The notes below the pieces were generated by a model that saw only the letters and a program-made list of their open reading frames with translations, had not been told where the DNA came from and did not search any database. Source: Ilex aquifolium (taxonomy: Eukaryota; Streptophyta; Magnoliopsida; Aquifoliales; Aquifoliaceae). From it: DNA of 64,000 nucleotides. The translations under genes and the position numbers were made by a program. The first letter of the stretch is position 1, and every line of letters begins with the position of its first letter. Shown one piece after another: positions 23,989 through 35,746 of this stretch. The stretch is taken from the NCBI GenBank assembly GCA_951799425.1, contig OX637405.1, positions 24,131,371 to 24,195,370 on the forward strand, read 5' to 3'.

Positions 23989-24000
23989 GCTCTGATACCA
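23989..24000 (-). other. Copia primer-binding site (initiator tRNA-Met type)
   Basis: The minus strand reads TGGTATCAGAGC two bases downstream of the 5' LTR. It matches the 3' end of plant initiator tRNA-Met, the usual primer for reverse transcription in this group. Confidence 0.9.
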
Positions 24001-24002
24001 AA

Positions 24003-24236
24003 CGTCAGGAAACAATAAGAAATCAAGATAAATTGAGGGAAAAACCACTGCCTATTATTAGATAAACATGACTATTGAATAGTCTCATAAGAAACAGAAT
24101 TTGAGAAAAATCATTCCACGTCTAACAAGAATTCCTAATATTGTGGAATCCTAACCGAAAGGAAATGGTAAACATGCATACCTGTGGAATAGGTCTTTAT
24201 TGACAACAAGTAACAAACTAAATCAAAACACTAACA
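24003..24236 (-). repeat. Copia 5' LTR
   Basis: 234 bp, the same length as the left copy. Its last base on the minus strand is G where the other LTR has A, so one terminal CA has mutated. It would carry the promoter for element transcription. Confidence 0.9.
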
Positions 24237-24573
24237 GCTGGGGTGCGTGCACTAACTGTATTATTGGGAGGCAAAGGTGGAATTTTTTTTTTTTTCAAGT
24301 ATTTTGATATTTTAAAGTAGTATAAATTAACTTGGACAGTAATCGCCCCTTAACCTGCCCGAGTTGCATCCTTAAGAGTTAAGTGTTTAGCAACTCAACA
24401 CTTTTTCCCCACATAATAGCATGTATTTAATACCCATCCATTGTAACAGAATAATAGGCAAACCCAACCAATAGTCCCAACCCATTGCCAAGGAGAAGTC
24501 TAACGCCCCGAATAGAAAAAAATTCCATACCCCAAAAAATTATAAATATTTTTAAAATCGATCCTAAATTTTT
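24237..24573. other. Intergenic between Copia and MULE-like element
   Basis: AT-rich sequence with no gene recognised. Confidence 0.4.
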
Positions 24574-25051
24574 GGATAAATTATATTCAAACCCCAAAGT
24601 TTATAACTTAATCAAATGGATCCCCTCACATTTGACAAATTACATCGAGATCTCTTAAGGTATGTGCGTGTGTATCACACAGACCTGTGCCGTTAGCATC
24701 TTGTAGACATGTCGTTAAAACTTGATGACATTAGCATATTTTTGACCCACCTGAGTTACCCTCACATTATTTAAAATAAAATGAGAAATTTGGGGGCCGG
24801 TCCCCCTTTTGTGGACTTATTTGGACTTAACTTCACTCAAAAAATTTGCTTGGGAATAAGTCCATTTTGATCTCCATTGTCCAAACTACCATCAATAGTT
24901 ATAATTAAAACAAAATTGAAAACTAACAGCTCCTAAATTTTAGGAGTTTTATTAGCATTAAAATTGTTTCTCTTTCATATCTATCTATATTTATATATAG
25001 ATTAAGACTATTTTATCTATCTCTCTCTCTCTCTCACACACACACATATAC

Positions 25052-27449
25052 TGTAAAACCCGAGGTAATTTAAACTTTTCGGGAAAAAGGGCAAAATGGT
25101 AAATTGCCACTATGGTACAGGTTGTAAAACTGAATTTTTCTAGATCTCGGATGACGAAACGGATTTCACCGTTGGATTCGTCTCGCGAAATCTAGTTACC
25201 ATGTCAAATTTCGTTGAATTCTGAGATAGTCAAATTTTTTTCACGCTTTACGAGACGAACGGGCCTCGGGTGACCCCGTACACGAAATTTTTATAAAATT
25301 TTAAAGTTTGGGGTAATGTTAGAGACAAGTTGAAATAAAAATAATTCGAACTTGAACCGGAGCGAAATTTAGTCGTTTCGGGATTAAAACGGACCCGAAA
25401 TTAAATAGGACGTGTGGCCAATTGTGGGCCAAGTATTCTAAAATATAAATAGGGGGAAAAAAATTAGATTTTTCCCCATTGTTTCAGCCGATTGTTCAGC
25501 CGATTGAGAAGAGAGGGAAAAGAGAGAAACACTCCACCTTCTCTCTACGATCTACTCCGTTCTAGCGCTCAAATCGACTCGGGCCAAGAACAAGAGTTGC
25601 TCTACGTGTCGAGGGCTACGCGTGGGTACCAAAAACGACGGCTTTCACCGAACGTTGGGAGGCCGAAAAGTTGGAAGTGGAGGATTCAAGCTTACTTTGA
25701 GTTCTAGGAGCTTCCCACGGCGATTCTACACGTTACAAGAGGTAGGGTTTCCTCCTACTAAGGTTTATTCCAAACCTAGAATGTATTAGTGAAATGGGTA
25801 GGAGGATAAGTTGTGTATCTCTTGCCTATTGTGTTATTTTGGTGAAATGGGTATTGAAATGGGTGGTGTTCAATTCCAATTGGATTGGTAATTGGAAGTT
25901 TCTAAATGAGATTTCTAGAATTGAGTATATGAAATTAACCCAATATGACCCTAGGGCTATGTGAATTGTGGACATGCTATGTGTTTATATTATGCCTTGA
26001 AAAATTGAAGTGTGTTATTACTTGATTATGTGATGACATGCTTATGTGTTGTTTAAGGGAAATGTTGATATACATACATGTTGTAACATATTGACATTGT
26101 GGTGAACTATGGAAATTATATGCTTATGATATAATTTTGCCATGAAATATGTGAAGTGTGATGAGAATGTTCATATGTCACTCATACCATATCGAACATT
26201 GAATTATTGTTGCAATGGAGCATCACATTGCATATGCACGGGAACATCGCATTTTAGAGGGTGTGTGTGCATGATTGTTGTCCTCACCACGTGTGGTGGA
26301 TGACGAGTGGGCTCGGGTAATATGGGTCGGTGACCTAGTCGAGTCGCACGGTTTGCATGGTTGATAGGGTTGGGGTAGCAAGAAGGGCTAGACTATCCCT
26401 CGGGTGAGAGACCCGGTGATGGGATACGCACTCCCTTGGCTCGGTCCATGAAGTGTGTGGGTGTACGCGGAACCCTCGGTGGAAGTCCGTCAATTCCGTG
26501 TGGGTTGGGTGACCCTTGGTGTGAGTCCATGAACATCCACCCCTACAAAGACTCTAGAATAAAATGTCATTTGATGTGCAACATAAATGACGGATTGGTA
26601 CACATTGACACTTGCATGTGTAGAGGAGCCGGGAGGGGCTCGGTTGATATGCATGAGTGGGTCTCACCTCATTCCATAGCATGGCATTGCAAAAATTCCA
26701 TCATTGAACATATTTCATTGTTTGGAATGTTACGAATTGTTGTTTCGTGGCATGTGAACATTTCATATGCATATAGGTTGGGGAGTAGCCTCTTTAGGAG
26801 ATACCCTATTGAGCGTGGCTCACCCTTTATGGGAAAAATATTTCAGGTGCGGGGTTCACATCGGCGGACGGCTCCCATTTCGAGCCCCAAGGTTGAAGAA
26901 AGCCGACTTGTGGCTTTTATGTTTATTTTGTAAAGCTTTTGAAAGAATTCCATTTTGATTGTAAAGATGTGGAATTGATTGTAATGGAACTTGTACAAAC
27001 AATGTTTTATGTTAATAACTTCATTAGGTATGTTTGGGATGAGTTTGGAATGGTTTGAATTGGATTGGAAATGAAAAACAAAGGAAAAAGGCAAAACTGG
27101 CAAAATCGTACCGGTACGCGTACTGGTACGGCGAGGTCCAGTGGGTACACCGTACCGGTACGCCCTCCAAAATTTTTTTTTTTGGTTTGCCAAACTCTTG
27201 GGCTATTGTTTCCTTCATTTAAAGGTTATAGATGGACAATAATAGGATACCAATGGTGGTATATTGGACCTCGGATGGGTCAACCAACCAAAAGAAGTTG
27301 GACTTGTAATTCGTTTATATATAATTATAAATCCCGGTAAAGGGAATGTGGTGACGTGGTGTCGGGTTAAGCGACATTCACGGGTATTTCCGCGGGTTGA
27401 TGGGTTTATCAACGGTGAATAAAGGACCCCCGGAAATTGGAGCGTCACA
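25052..27449 (+). repeat. Tekay 5' LTR
   Basis: It runs from TGTAAAACCCGAGG to AGCGTCACA. A TATA-like AATATAAATAGGGG lies at 25440-25457, about 390 bp in, and probably sets the transcript start. GC-rich CGTACCGGTACG palindromes lie at 27106-27165. Small open frames inside it (for example 26436-26933) also occur in the other LTR and show no known domain. Confidence 0.95.
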
Positions 27450-27452
27450 GCT

Positions 27453-27464
27453 TGGTATCAGAGC
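27453..27464 (+). other. Tekay primer-binding site (tRNA-Met type)
   Basis: TGGTATCAGAGC lies three bases after the 5' LTR and matches the 3' end of initiator tRNA-Met. Confidence 0.92.
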
Positions 27465-27805
27465 ATAGGTATGCGATTTACCTAGGGCTTGATGGGGCAT
27501 GGGTCTAGACCATTGCATTCATTGTACATTACATGTTATGTGCTTAAATTGCTACATGTTATGTGATATGTGATATGTGTATTATATGCATGGTAGAATG
27601 TATATGGAAATGGACACACTAGGGTTAGAGAACTTAACCTTGGGAGTGGGAAAGCAAATGAACGGGAAAGTTCAAAGAATAAACATCCACTATTGGAGGC
27701 ATACGCTCTACTAGTGAGACAATGAGAAAAATTATAAACGTTTGACTTTGGTCCCTACCTCGGGGCACTAAGTTAGTGTGCCATTGTCATTTGACGTGTG
27801 TGTAG

Positions 27806-30800
27806 ATGGCAAGTGGAAGAAGAGGACGTCGAGGCGGTGGGCGGAACAATAACCAACCACCACCGGTCTTCGATCAACAAGCATTTACGGAAACCATGGG
27901 TATGATGGCGGCTACTGTTGCACAAGCAAGTGCAAGTGCCGGGCATGGAGGTACGAGTAACCTCCAACAGTTTAAAGCACACAAACCTCCAGTCTTCATG
28001 GGAGGGGCGGATCCGATGGTGGCCGACCATTGGTTCTGGCAAGTCAACAAGATCTTAGGGGCGATGGAGGTCACCTCAGACGCTACTAAGATAAGACTAG
28101 CTGCATTTCAACTAGAAGGAGAAGCCTAATTGTGGTGGGATTGGGTGACGGCCTCGAAGAATTTAGAGGCCATGACATGGGGAGAGTTCAAGGAGCTCTT
28201 CATGGGTAAATATTTCCCAACGGCCGTTCGACATGCAAAGGCCCGAGAATTCCTAGATTTGAAACAAGCGTCAATGACCGTGATGGAGTATGTGGCTAAG
28301 TTCACCGAATTAGCCCAATTTGCTGATGATTACGTGGCCACGGATATGGCCAAGGTAAGAAGGTTTGAGGATGGGTTGAAGCTATCCATCCGGGGAAAGA
28401 TTGTGGGCCTCCGCTTGCAAGACTTGGACTCTATGGTCGAGACTGCTATGGCCATTGAGAGGGAAGTTGATGATGCACGAAGCATCCGTGAGGCGGGTGC
28501 TAAGGATAAGAAGAAGGAGGGTCAATCCTCTTCTTCTAGTTCGGGGAAGAAACAGAGGACTTCTGCTCCACAAGGGCAACAAGGACAGGGCCGCGGCTAT
28601 CAAGGCCAGGGCCAAGGTCAATTTTCCCAAGGAGGGAGAAACTTCAGGACTACCTACCAGGCAGGCCAGAAGACATGTTTCCATTGTCACCAACCGGGGC
28701 ATATGAGGCGGGATTGTCCGCAGAGGCAAGGATCCCAAAGCTATGGGACACCTCAGTCCCAGTCATCAGTGGAACAGCTGCAGACACATTTTGTTCCTCC
28801 CTACCCCACCACGGGCCAGAGAAACCAATATCAGTTCCAGGGTGCTACTCAGGCCCCTACCACTTTTCGAGCGGGAACTCCGCAGACAGGCCAGATGGGC
28901 CAGGGCGTGGGTCGAGGCCGAGGACAGGGCATGCAGGCCGGGACTTCGAGGACCCAGGGGCGTGTCTACGCCATTACATCTCAGGCTGAGCCAGTGGATC
29001 AGTCGGTCATTCAAGGTACATTTCTACTTTCTCGCTTATGGGCTAAAGTATTATTTGACTCTGGTGCATCACATTCATTCATTTCTGCATCATGTGTGAG
29101 GGATTTGGGCTTAGAGGTTGATGCCTTGGAAGAGCCGTTGTATGTGAATTCACCCCTAGGAGTTAGGGTGTGTGTGAATCAGATATGTCGGGGTTGTGAG
29201 CTAGAGATCTCAGAGATTCTACTCACTGTGGACCTTAGGGTTATGGACATGTCGGAGTTCGATGTCATCCTCGGGATGGACTGGTTGGCGGCACATCGGG
29301 TTGTCATTGATTGTGACAGGAAGAGGGTCACTGCCTATACACCGGACGGTGTTTGTTTCAAGTTTCAGGGAGAAAAGCAAGATGCTTTGCCCCAAGCCGT
29401 GTATGACTCTCGATGGCATGGGCAGTTGATGGGTTGGCTTGCGAGCCTTACCCTGGAGGACGAGGCGAGACAAGAATTGGGTCTACCTCGGGTGGTGTGT
29501 GAGTATGAGGACGTTTTTTCGGACGAGTTACCGGGATTACCTCCCCATAGGGATGTGGACTTTAGCATTGAGTTGCATCCGGGTACTTCGCCCATTTCTA
29601 TGACTCCACATAGGATGGCGCCAGCTGAGTTGCAAGAACTCAAGGTCCAATTACAAGAACTGTTGGACAAGGGCTTTATTAGACCGAGCACTTCACCTTG
29701 GGGCGCTCCGGTGTTATTTGCTAAGAAAAAGGATAAGACCCTTCGATTGTGTATAGACTATCGGCAGTTGAACCGGGTCACCATCAAGAATAGGTACCCT
29801 TTGCCAAGGATTGATGATTTGTTTGATCAGCTGAGGGGAGCATGGGTTTATTCCAAGATAGACCTCCGCACGGGCTACCATCAGTTGAGGATTAGGGAGG
29901 CAGATATCCCTAAGACGGCGTTCAGAACGCGGTACAGGCATTTCGAGTTCACGGTGATGCCATTTGGGTTGACGAATGCCCCAGCGGCATTCATGGATCT
30001 CATGCATAGGGTGTTCCAACCCTATTTAGATCAGTTTGTTGTAGTGTTTGTTGATGACATCCTGATCTACTCCAAGACAGAGGAGGAGCATGAGGGTCAC
30101 TTGAGGGTTGTTCTCCAGACCTTGAGGGACCATCAGTTGTACGCCAAGTTCAGCAAATGTGAATTTTGGCTCACGGAGGTGAAATTCTTGGGACACGTGG
30201 TGTCAGCTTCGGGGGTGTCAGTTGACCCGGAGAAAGTCGAGGCAGTCATGAATTGAGAGAGGCCGAAGTCAGTCTTCGAGATACGTAGTTTCTTGGGATT
30301 GGCAGGGTATTACCGGAGGTTCATGGAGGACTTCTCCCGACTAGCCGCACCTATGACTAGATTGACCCGGAAGGAGGTCAGGTTTGAGTGGAATGACTCG
30401 TGTGAGAAGGCATTCCAGGAGCTTAAGAGGAGGCTTACTTCAGCTCCTATCTTGATTGTTCCGGAGAGGGGACAAAATTACACGGTGTACTGCGATGCCT
30501 CCAAGGACGGACTTGGTTGTGTCTTGATGCAGTCCGGGAGAGTGGTGGTTTATGGTTCTCGGCAGTTGAAGAATCACGAGCAGAATTACCCTACGCATGA
30601 TATGGAGTTGGCGACCATTGTCTTTGCCTTGAAGGCTTGGCGCCACTATTTATATGGTGAACAATTTGAGGTATTTTCGGACCACAAAAGTCTGAAGTAC
30701 ATTTTTACTCAACGGGACCTCAACATGAGGCAGCGTAGGTGGATGGAGTTTTTGGAAGACTATGACTTCACTTTGCATTACCATCCCGGTAAGGCAAATG

Positions 30801-32386
30801 TAGTAGCTGACGCACTTAGCCGGAAGTCACGGGGAGTCTTGGCTAGTGTGGCTTCCCGAGAGTGGCAGATGCTCGAGACTGTGGGACAGTTCGGGCTATG
30901 TTATATGGGTCAGGCTCAGGGTACTTTGGGGAGCTTGGTGGCTACGCCTTCCCTACTGAGCAGGGTTATTGAGTCCCAGAGTCAGGACACGGAGCTATTG
31001 TCCATCCGGGACCGTATACAGGCAGGTACTAGTGACAAGGGCTGGGCCATTCACTCGGATGGCAGTCTTCGGTTTAGGGGAAGTGTTGTGGTTCCCTAGT
31101 CAGCGGATATGAGAGAGGAAATTCTCAGGGAATTCCATTGCTCTCGTTTTGCGGTGCATCCAGGCGGCACGAAGATGTATCATGATCTTCGTCGTCAGTA
31201 TTATTGGAGCGGGATGAAGAGGCACGTTGGCGATTTTGTCAGTAGATGCCTCACGTGTCAGCAGATTAAGGCTGAACACCAAAGACCAGCTGGTTTGCTC
31301 CAACCGTTGGAAGTGGCTGAGTGGAAGTGGGAGCACGTCACGATGGACTTTGTGACCCACTTGCCACGGACATCGCGGGGACATGACGCAGTGTGGGTGA
31401 TAGTGGACCGGCTCATGAAGTCGGCGCACTTTTTGGCGGTGCGGATGACCTTTACATTGGAGGAATTCTGCAGATTGTACATACGGGAGATAGTCCGGTT
31501 GCATGGGGTGCCCGTATCTATAGTATCGGATCGGGATCCCAGGTTTACAGCTCACTTTTGGGAGAGTTTTCAGAGAGCCATGGGGACTCAGTTGATGATG
31601 AGCACAACCTTTCATCCCCAAACGGACGATCAGTCAGAACGGACCATCCAGACATTAGAGGACATGTTACGGGCATGCGTCCTAGACCTCAAGGGTAGCT
31701 GGGAAGAACATTTACCCTTAGTGGAATTCGCCTACAATAACAGTTATCAGGCGAGCATACGGATGACACCCTATGAGGCGCTTTATGGGAGGCCTTGTCG
31801 TTCTCCGGTTTGTTGGACAGAGGTTGGAGAAAGACCCTCTACGGGTCTAGACTTAATAAGAGACACCTCGGAGAAGGTGAACCTGATAAGGAAGCGTCTT
31901 CTTACGGCTCAAAGCCGGCAGAAAAGCTACGCCGATACACGGCGGCAACCTCTGGAGTTTGAGGTGGGAGATCATGTCTTCTTGAAGGTGATGCCTGAGA
32001 GAGGAGTGGTCAGATTCGGCAAGCGGGGAAAACTGTCGCCGAGGTACATTGGGCTCTTTGAGATACTTGAGAGAGTTGGTACTGTGGCCTATAGGTTGGC
32101 GTTACCGCCAAGTTTATCGGGTGTTCATGCGGTATTCCACGTCTCCATGCTCCGGAAGTATACTCCAGATCCGACGCATGTTGTGGATTGGGGGGAACTT
32201 GTTGTTGATGCGGATGGGACCTTCGAGGAGGGACCAGTGCGTGTCATGGATAGCCGGGAACAGGTTTTACGAGGCAAGACCGTGAGGCTAGTGAAGGTGT
32301 TGTGGCAGCACCGAGGAGTGGAGGAGGCAACATGGGAGCGTGAGGACACCATACGTGCCAATTATCCTTTCTTGTTTGAGAATTGA
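27806..32386 (+). pseudogene. Tekay gag-pol polyprotein with three in-frame stops
   Basis: One frame of 1527 codons runs from the ATG at 27806 to the TGA at 32384-32386. It is interrupted by TAA (28127-28129, in gag), TGA (30254-30256, after reverse transcriptase) and TAG (31097-31099, before integrase). There are no frameshifts. Gag has a retrotransposon gag fold region and a CCHC knuckle at 28676-28717 ([14 protein letters not shown]). Protease has [10 protein letters not shown] at about 29051-29080. Reverse transcriptase has FVDDILIYS at about 30046-30076. RNase H covers about 30470-30800, and the integrase zinc finger about 31136-31280. The C-terminal segment (about 32230-32386, VLWQHRGVEEATWERE) is chromodomain-like and in this clade is thought to guide insertion into heterochromatin. 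Confidence 0.95.
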
Positions 32387-32482
32387 GGTACATTCTTATA
32401 ATCATTTAATATTATATGACTGTTGCATATGCATGTGATTGTATGTGCATGAGTGTGTGAATTTCGGGGACGAAATTCTTTT

Positions 32483-32495
32483 AAGGGGGGAAGAA
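32483..32495 (+). other. Tekay polypurine tract
   Basis: A purine run, AAGGGGGGAAGAA, ends exactly at the 3' LTR. It would prime plus-strand DNA synthesis. Confidence 0.88.
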
Positions 32496-34914
32496 TGTAA
32501 AACCCGAGGTAATTTAAACTTTTCGGGAAAAAGGGGCAAAATGGTAAATTGCCACTATGGTACAGGTTGTAAAATTGAATTTTTCTAGATCTCGGATGAC
32601 GAAACGGATTTCACCGTTGGATTCGTCTCGCGAAATCTAGTTACCACGTCAAATTTCGTTGAATTCCGAGATAGTCGGATTTTTTTCGCGCTTTACGAGA
32701 CGAACGGGCCTCGGGTGACCCCGTACACGAAATTTTTATAAAATTTTAAAGTTTGGGGTAATGTTAGAGACAAGTTGAAATAAAAATAATTCGAACTTGA
32801 ACCGGAGCGAAATTTAGTCGTTTCGGGATTAAAACGGACCCGAAATTAAATAGGACGTGTGGCCAATTGTGGGCCAAGTATTCTAAAATATAAATAGGGG
32901 AAAAAAAATTAGATTTTTCCCCATTGTTTCAGCCGATTGTTCAGCCGATTGAGAAGAGAGGGAAAAGAGAGAAACACTCCACCTTCTCTCTACGATCTAC
33001 TCCGTTCTAGCGCTCAAATCGACTCGGGCCAAGAACAAGAGTTGCTCTACGTGTCGAGGGCTACGCGTGGGTACCAAAAACGACGGCTTTCACCGAACGT
33101 TGAGAGGCCGAAAAGTTGGAAGTGGAGGATTCAAGCTTACTTTGAGTTCTAGGAGCTTCCCACGACGATTCTACACGTTACAAGAGGTAGGGTTTCCTCC
33201 TACTAAGGTTTATTCCAAACCTAGAATGTATTAGTGAAATGGGTAGGAGGATAAGTTGTGTATCTCTTGCCTATTGTGTTATTTTGGTGAAATGGGTATT
33301 GAAATGGGTGGTGTTCAATTCCAATTGGATTGGTAATTGGAAGTTTCTAAATGAGATTTCTAGAATTGAGTATATGAAATTAATCCAATATGACCCTAGG
33401 GCTATGTGAATTGTGGACATGCTATGTGTTTATATTATGCCCTGAAAAATTGAAGTGTGTTATTACTTGATTATGTGATGACATGCTTATGTGTTGTTTA
33501 AGGGAAATGTTGATATACATACATGTTGTAACATATTGACATTGTGGTGAACTATGGAAATTATATGCTTATGATAAAATTTTGCCATGAAATATGTGAA
33601 GTGTGATGAGAATGTTCATATGTCACTCATACCATATCGAACATTGAATTATTGTTGCAATGGAGCATCACATTGCATATGCACGGGAACATCGCATTTT
33701 AGAGGGTGTGTGTGCATGATTGTTGTCCTCACCACGTGTGGTGGATGACGAGTGGGCTCGGGTAATATGGGTCGGTGACCTAGTCGAGTCGCACGGTTTG
33801 CATGGTTGATAGGGTTAGGGTAGCAAGAAGGGCTAGACTATCCCTCGGGTGAGAGACCCGGTGATGGGATACGCACTCCCTTGGCTCGGTCCATGAAGTG
33901 TGTGGGTGTACGCGGAACCCTCGGTGGAAGTCCGTCAATTCCGTGTGGGTTGGGTGACCCTTGGTGTGAGTCCATGAACATCCACCCCTACAAAGACTCT
34001 AGAATAAAATGTCATTTGATGTGCAACATAAATGACGGATTGGTACACATTGGCACTTGCATGTGTAGAGGAGCCGGGAGGGGCTCGGTTGATATGCATG
34101 AGTGGGTCTCACCTCATTCCATAGCATGGCATTGCAAAAATTCCATCATTGAACATATTTCATTGTTTGGAATGTTACGAATTGTTGTTTCGTGGCATGT
34201 GAACATTTCATATGCATATAGGTTGAGGAGTAGTCTCTTTAGGAGGTACCCTATTGAGCGTGACTCACCCTTTATGAGAAAAATATTTCAGGTGCGGGGT
34301 TCACACCGGCGGACGGCTCCCATTTCGAGCCCCAAGGTTGAAGAAAGCCGACTTGTGGCTTTTATGTTTATTTTGTAAAGCTTTTGAAAGAATTCCATTT
34401 TGATTGTAAAGATGTGGAATTGATTGTAATGGAACTTGTACAAACAATATTTTATGTTAATAACTTCATTAGGTATGTTTGGGATGAGTTTGAAATGGTT
34501 TGAATTGGATTGGAAATGAAAAACAAAGGAAAAAGGCAAAACTGGCAAAATCGTACCGGTACGCGTACCGGTACGGCGAGGTCCAGTGGGTACACCGTAC
34601 CGGTACGCCCTCCAAATTTTTTTTTTTTTTTTTGAAATTTTATTTTTGGTTTGCCAAACTCTTGGGCTATTGTTTCCTTCATTTAAAGGTTATAGATGGA
34701 CAATAATAGGATACCAATGGTGGTATATTGGACCTCAGATAGGTCAACCAACCAAAAGAAGTTGGACTTGTAATTCGTTTATATATAATTATAAATCCCG
34801 GTAAAGAGAATATGGTGACGTGGTGTCGGGGTTAAGCGACATTCACGGGTATTTCCGCGGGTTGATGGGTTTATCAACGGTGAATAAAGGACCCCCGGAA
34901 ATTGGGGCGTCACA
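32496..34914 (+). repeat. Tekay 3' LTR
   Basis: 2419 bp, colinear with the 5' LTR. The main length difference is an extra T-rich stretch at about 34617-34645. It carries three intact CGTACCGGTACG palindromes at 34551-34608. Confidence 0.95.
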
Positions 34915-35746
34915 CATATAAATATATATATATACATGAGATAAAATAGTAACATTGAAAAAAAAAATAGTAACATTCAAACAAAAAATAGTAAGATAGA
35001 ATATTAACATTTATAACATACTCAACAAAAACATAGTAACATTAAATAGTAAAATGCTCAAAAAAAAAGGTAGTTATATGAAAAAATTATACCATGGAAA
35101 AAAGTAGTAAGATGCGCAATAAAAAAGTAGTAACATGGAAAAAAAATGTAGCAACATAGCATTGTAGCAATTGATAAAATAATAACATGCTTCGGGACAT
35201 TTCGTCGAACACCTTTGGGGCATTGTGGAGATGTTAACCTCAAATGGTAGTGTAAGAATTGAAAAAGTTGAACTAAAAGAGAACTCTGACTATGATGGTA
35301 GCCATAGTGGTGCAATGATGGTTAGTGATAGAACACATACACAGAGAGAGAGAGAGAGGATGAGTACAATAGGAAGAGATATGGCTATGGGTTGAGTTAT
35401 AGGCTTAGGTGTGGAGGAGAATGGTGATTGGTATGGAAGTGAGGAGCTGTGGGTGGCAGGGGTCGGTGGTGGGTAGTGAAGAGAGGAGAAGAGAGGTTCT
35501 GTGCATTGAAGACGCCGGTGGAAGTGATGGAGTAGTATTTTCGGGTCGGGTCGGGTCGGATTTGTATATGGGTTTGGTTTAAGCTGGTTTTATTTATTTT
35601 GAAGAAGGGCAAAATAGTCCTTTTAAAACTTTCGTTAGGTGTGTTAGTTGACTGTGACTGAGGGGGGTGTCATTGTAATATGTCATACCTGAGGAGGTTT
35701 GTGTGTTTTGGTGACAAAGTTCAACGGGTGTGCATGTAATTTATCC

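Larger units (their letters stand above)
19666..24236 (-). mobile_element. Ty1/Copia LTR retrotransposon, nearly complete
   Basis: Two 234-bp LTRs bound a 4571-bp element. Read on the minus strand the order is 5' LTR, PBS, one gag-pol frame, polypurine tract, 3' LTR. Pol has the order protease, integrase, reverse transcriptase, RNase H, which defines Copia. Five LTR differences by eye (about 2%) suggest a fairly recent insertion. The two in-frame stops would block a full polyprotein. No 5-bp target duplication is evident: the flanks are AAGAA and GCTGG. An imperfect 15-bp repeat, GGTGCRTGCACTAAC, does occur near both ends (19625-19639 and 24242-24256). I cannot assign the Copia lineage with confidence. 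Confidence 0.93.
25052..34914 (+). mobile_element. Ty3/Gypsy Tekay-type chromovirus, full length
   Basis: A complete 9.86-kb element: long LTRs (2398 and 2419 bp), PBS, one gag-pol frame and a polypurine tract. Pol order is protease, reverse transcriptase, RNase H, integrase, C-terminal chromodomain-like segment, which with LTRs over 2 kb points to the Tekay/Del clade. I count about 32 LTR differences by eye (roughly 1.3%), nearly all transitions, so insertion was recent. The flanks share CATATA (25045-25050 and 34915-34920), with one extra C before the left LTR, so the target duplication is imperfect or shifted. Three in-frame stops make this copy non-autonomous. Confidence 0.95.
24790..35190. 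mobile_element. TIR/AT-array element (family copy 2), split by Tekay
   Basis: The left part at 24790-25050 matches 11925-12180 phrase by phrase: GGCCGGTCCCCCTT, GGACTTATTTGGACTTAA, CTCCTAAATTTTAGGAG, then the ATCTATCTATAT and TA/CA tracts. The right part at 34915-35190 continues with the ATAGTAACATT array. The mirrored right terminus of copy 1 is not found here, so this copy is truncated at its right end. Confidence 0.6.
24574..35746. mobile_element. MULE-like element carrying nested insertions
   Basis: The ends are GGATAAATTATATTC (left) and, on the minus strand, GGATAAATTACATGC (right). They are flanked by the perfect 9-bp duplication TAAATTTTT at 24565-24573 and 35747-35755. Weaker inverted similarity extends inward (ACACCC-type phrases, as in the 2237-3178 element). 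Subtracting the 9.86-kb Tekay insertion leaves about 1.3 kb. No transposase, so it would be mobilised in trans. Most of its present length is later insertions. Confidence 0.65.

Noticed and set aside
26436..26933. 165-codon plus-strand frame, also present at 33881-34378
   Set aside because: It lies inside both Tekay LTRs, has no known domain and is open only by chance; the two copies are simply the LTR pair.
27453..27464. TGGTATCAGAGC considered as part of a tRNA gene
   Set aside because: It is a retrotransposon primer-binding site next to an LTR; no cloverleaf surrounds it.
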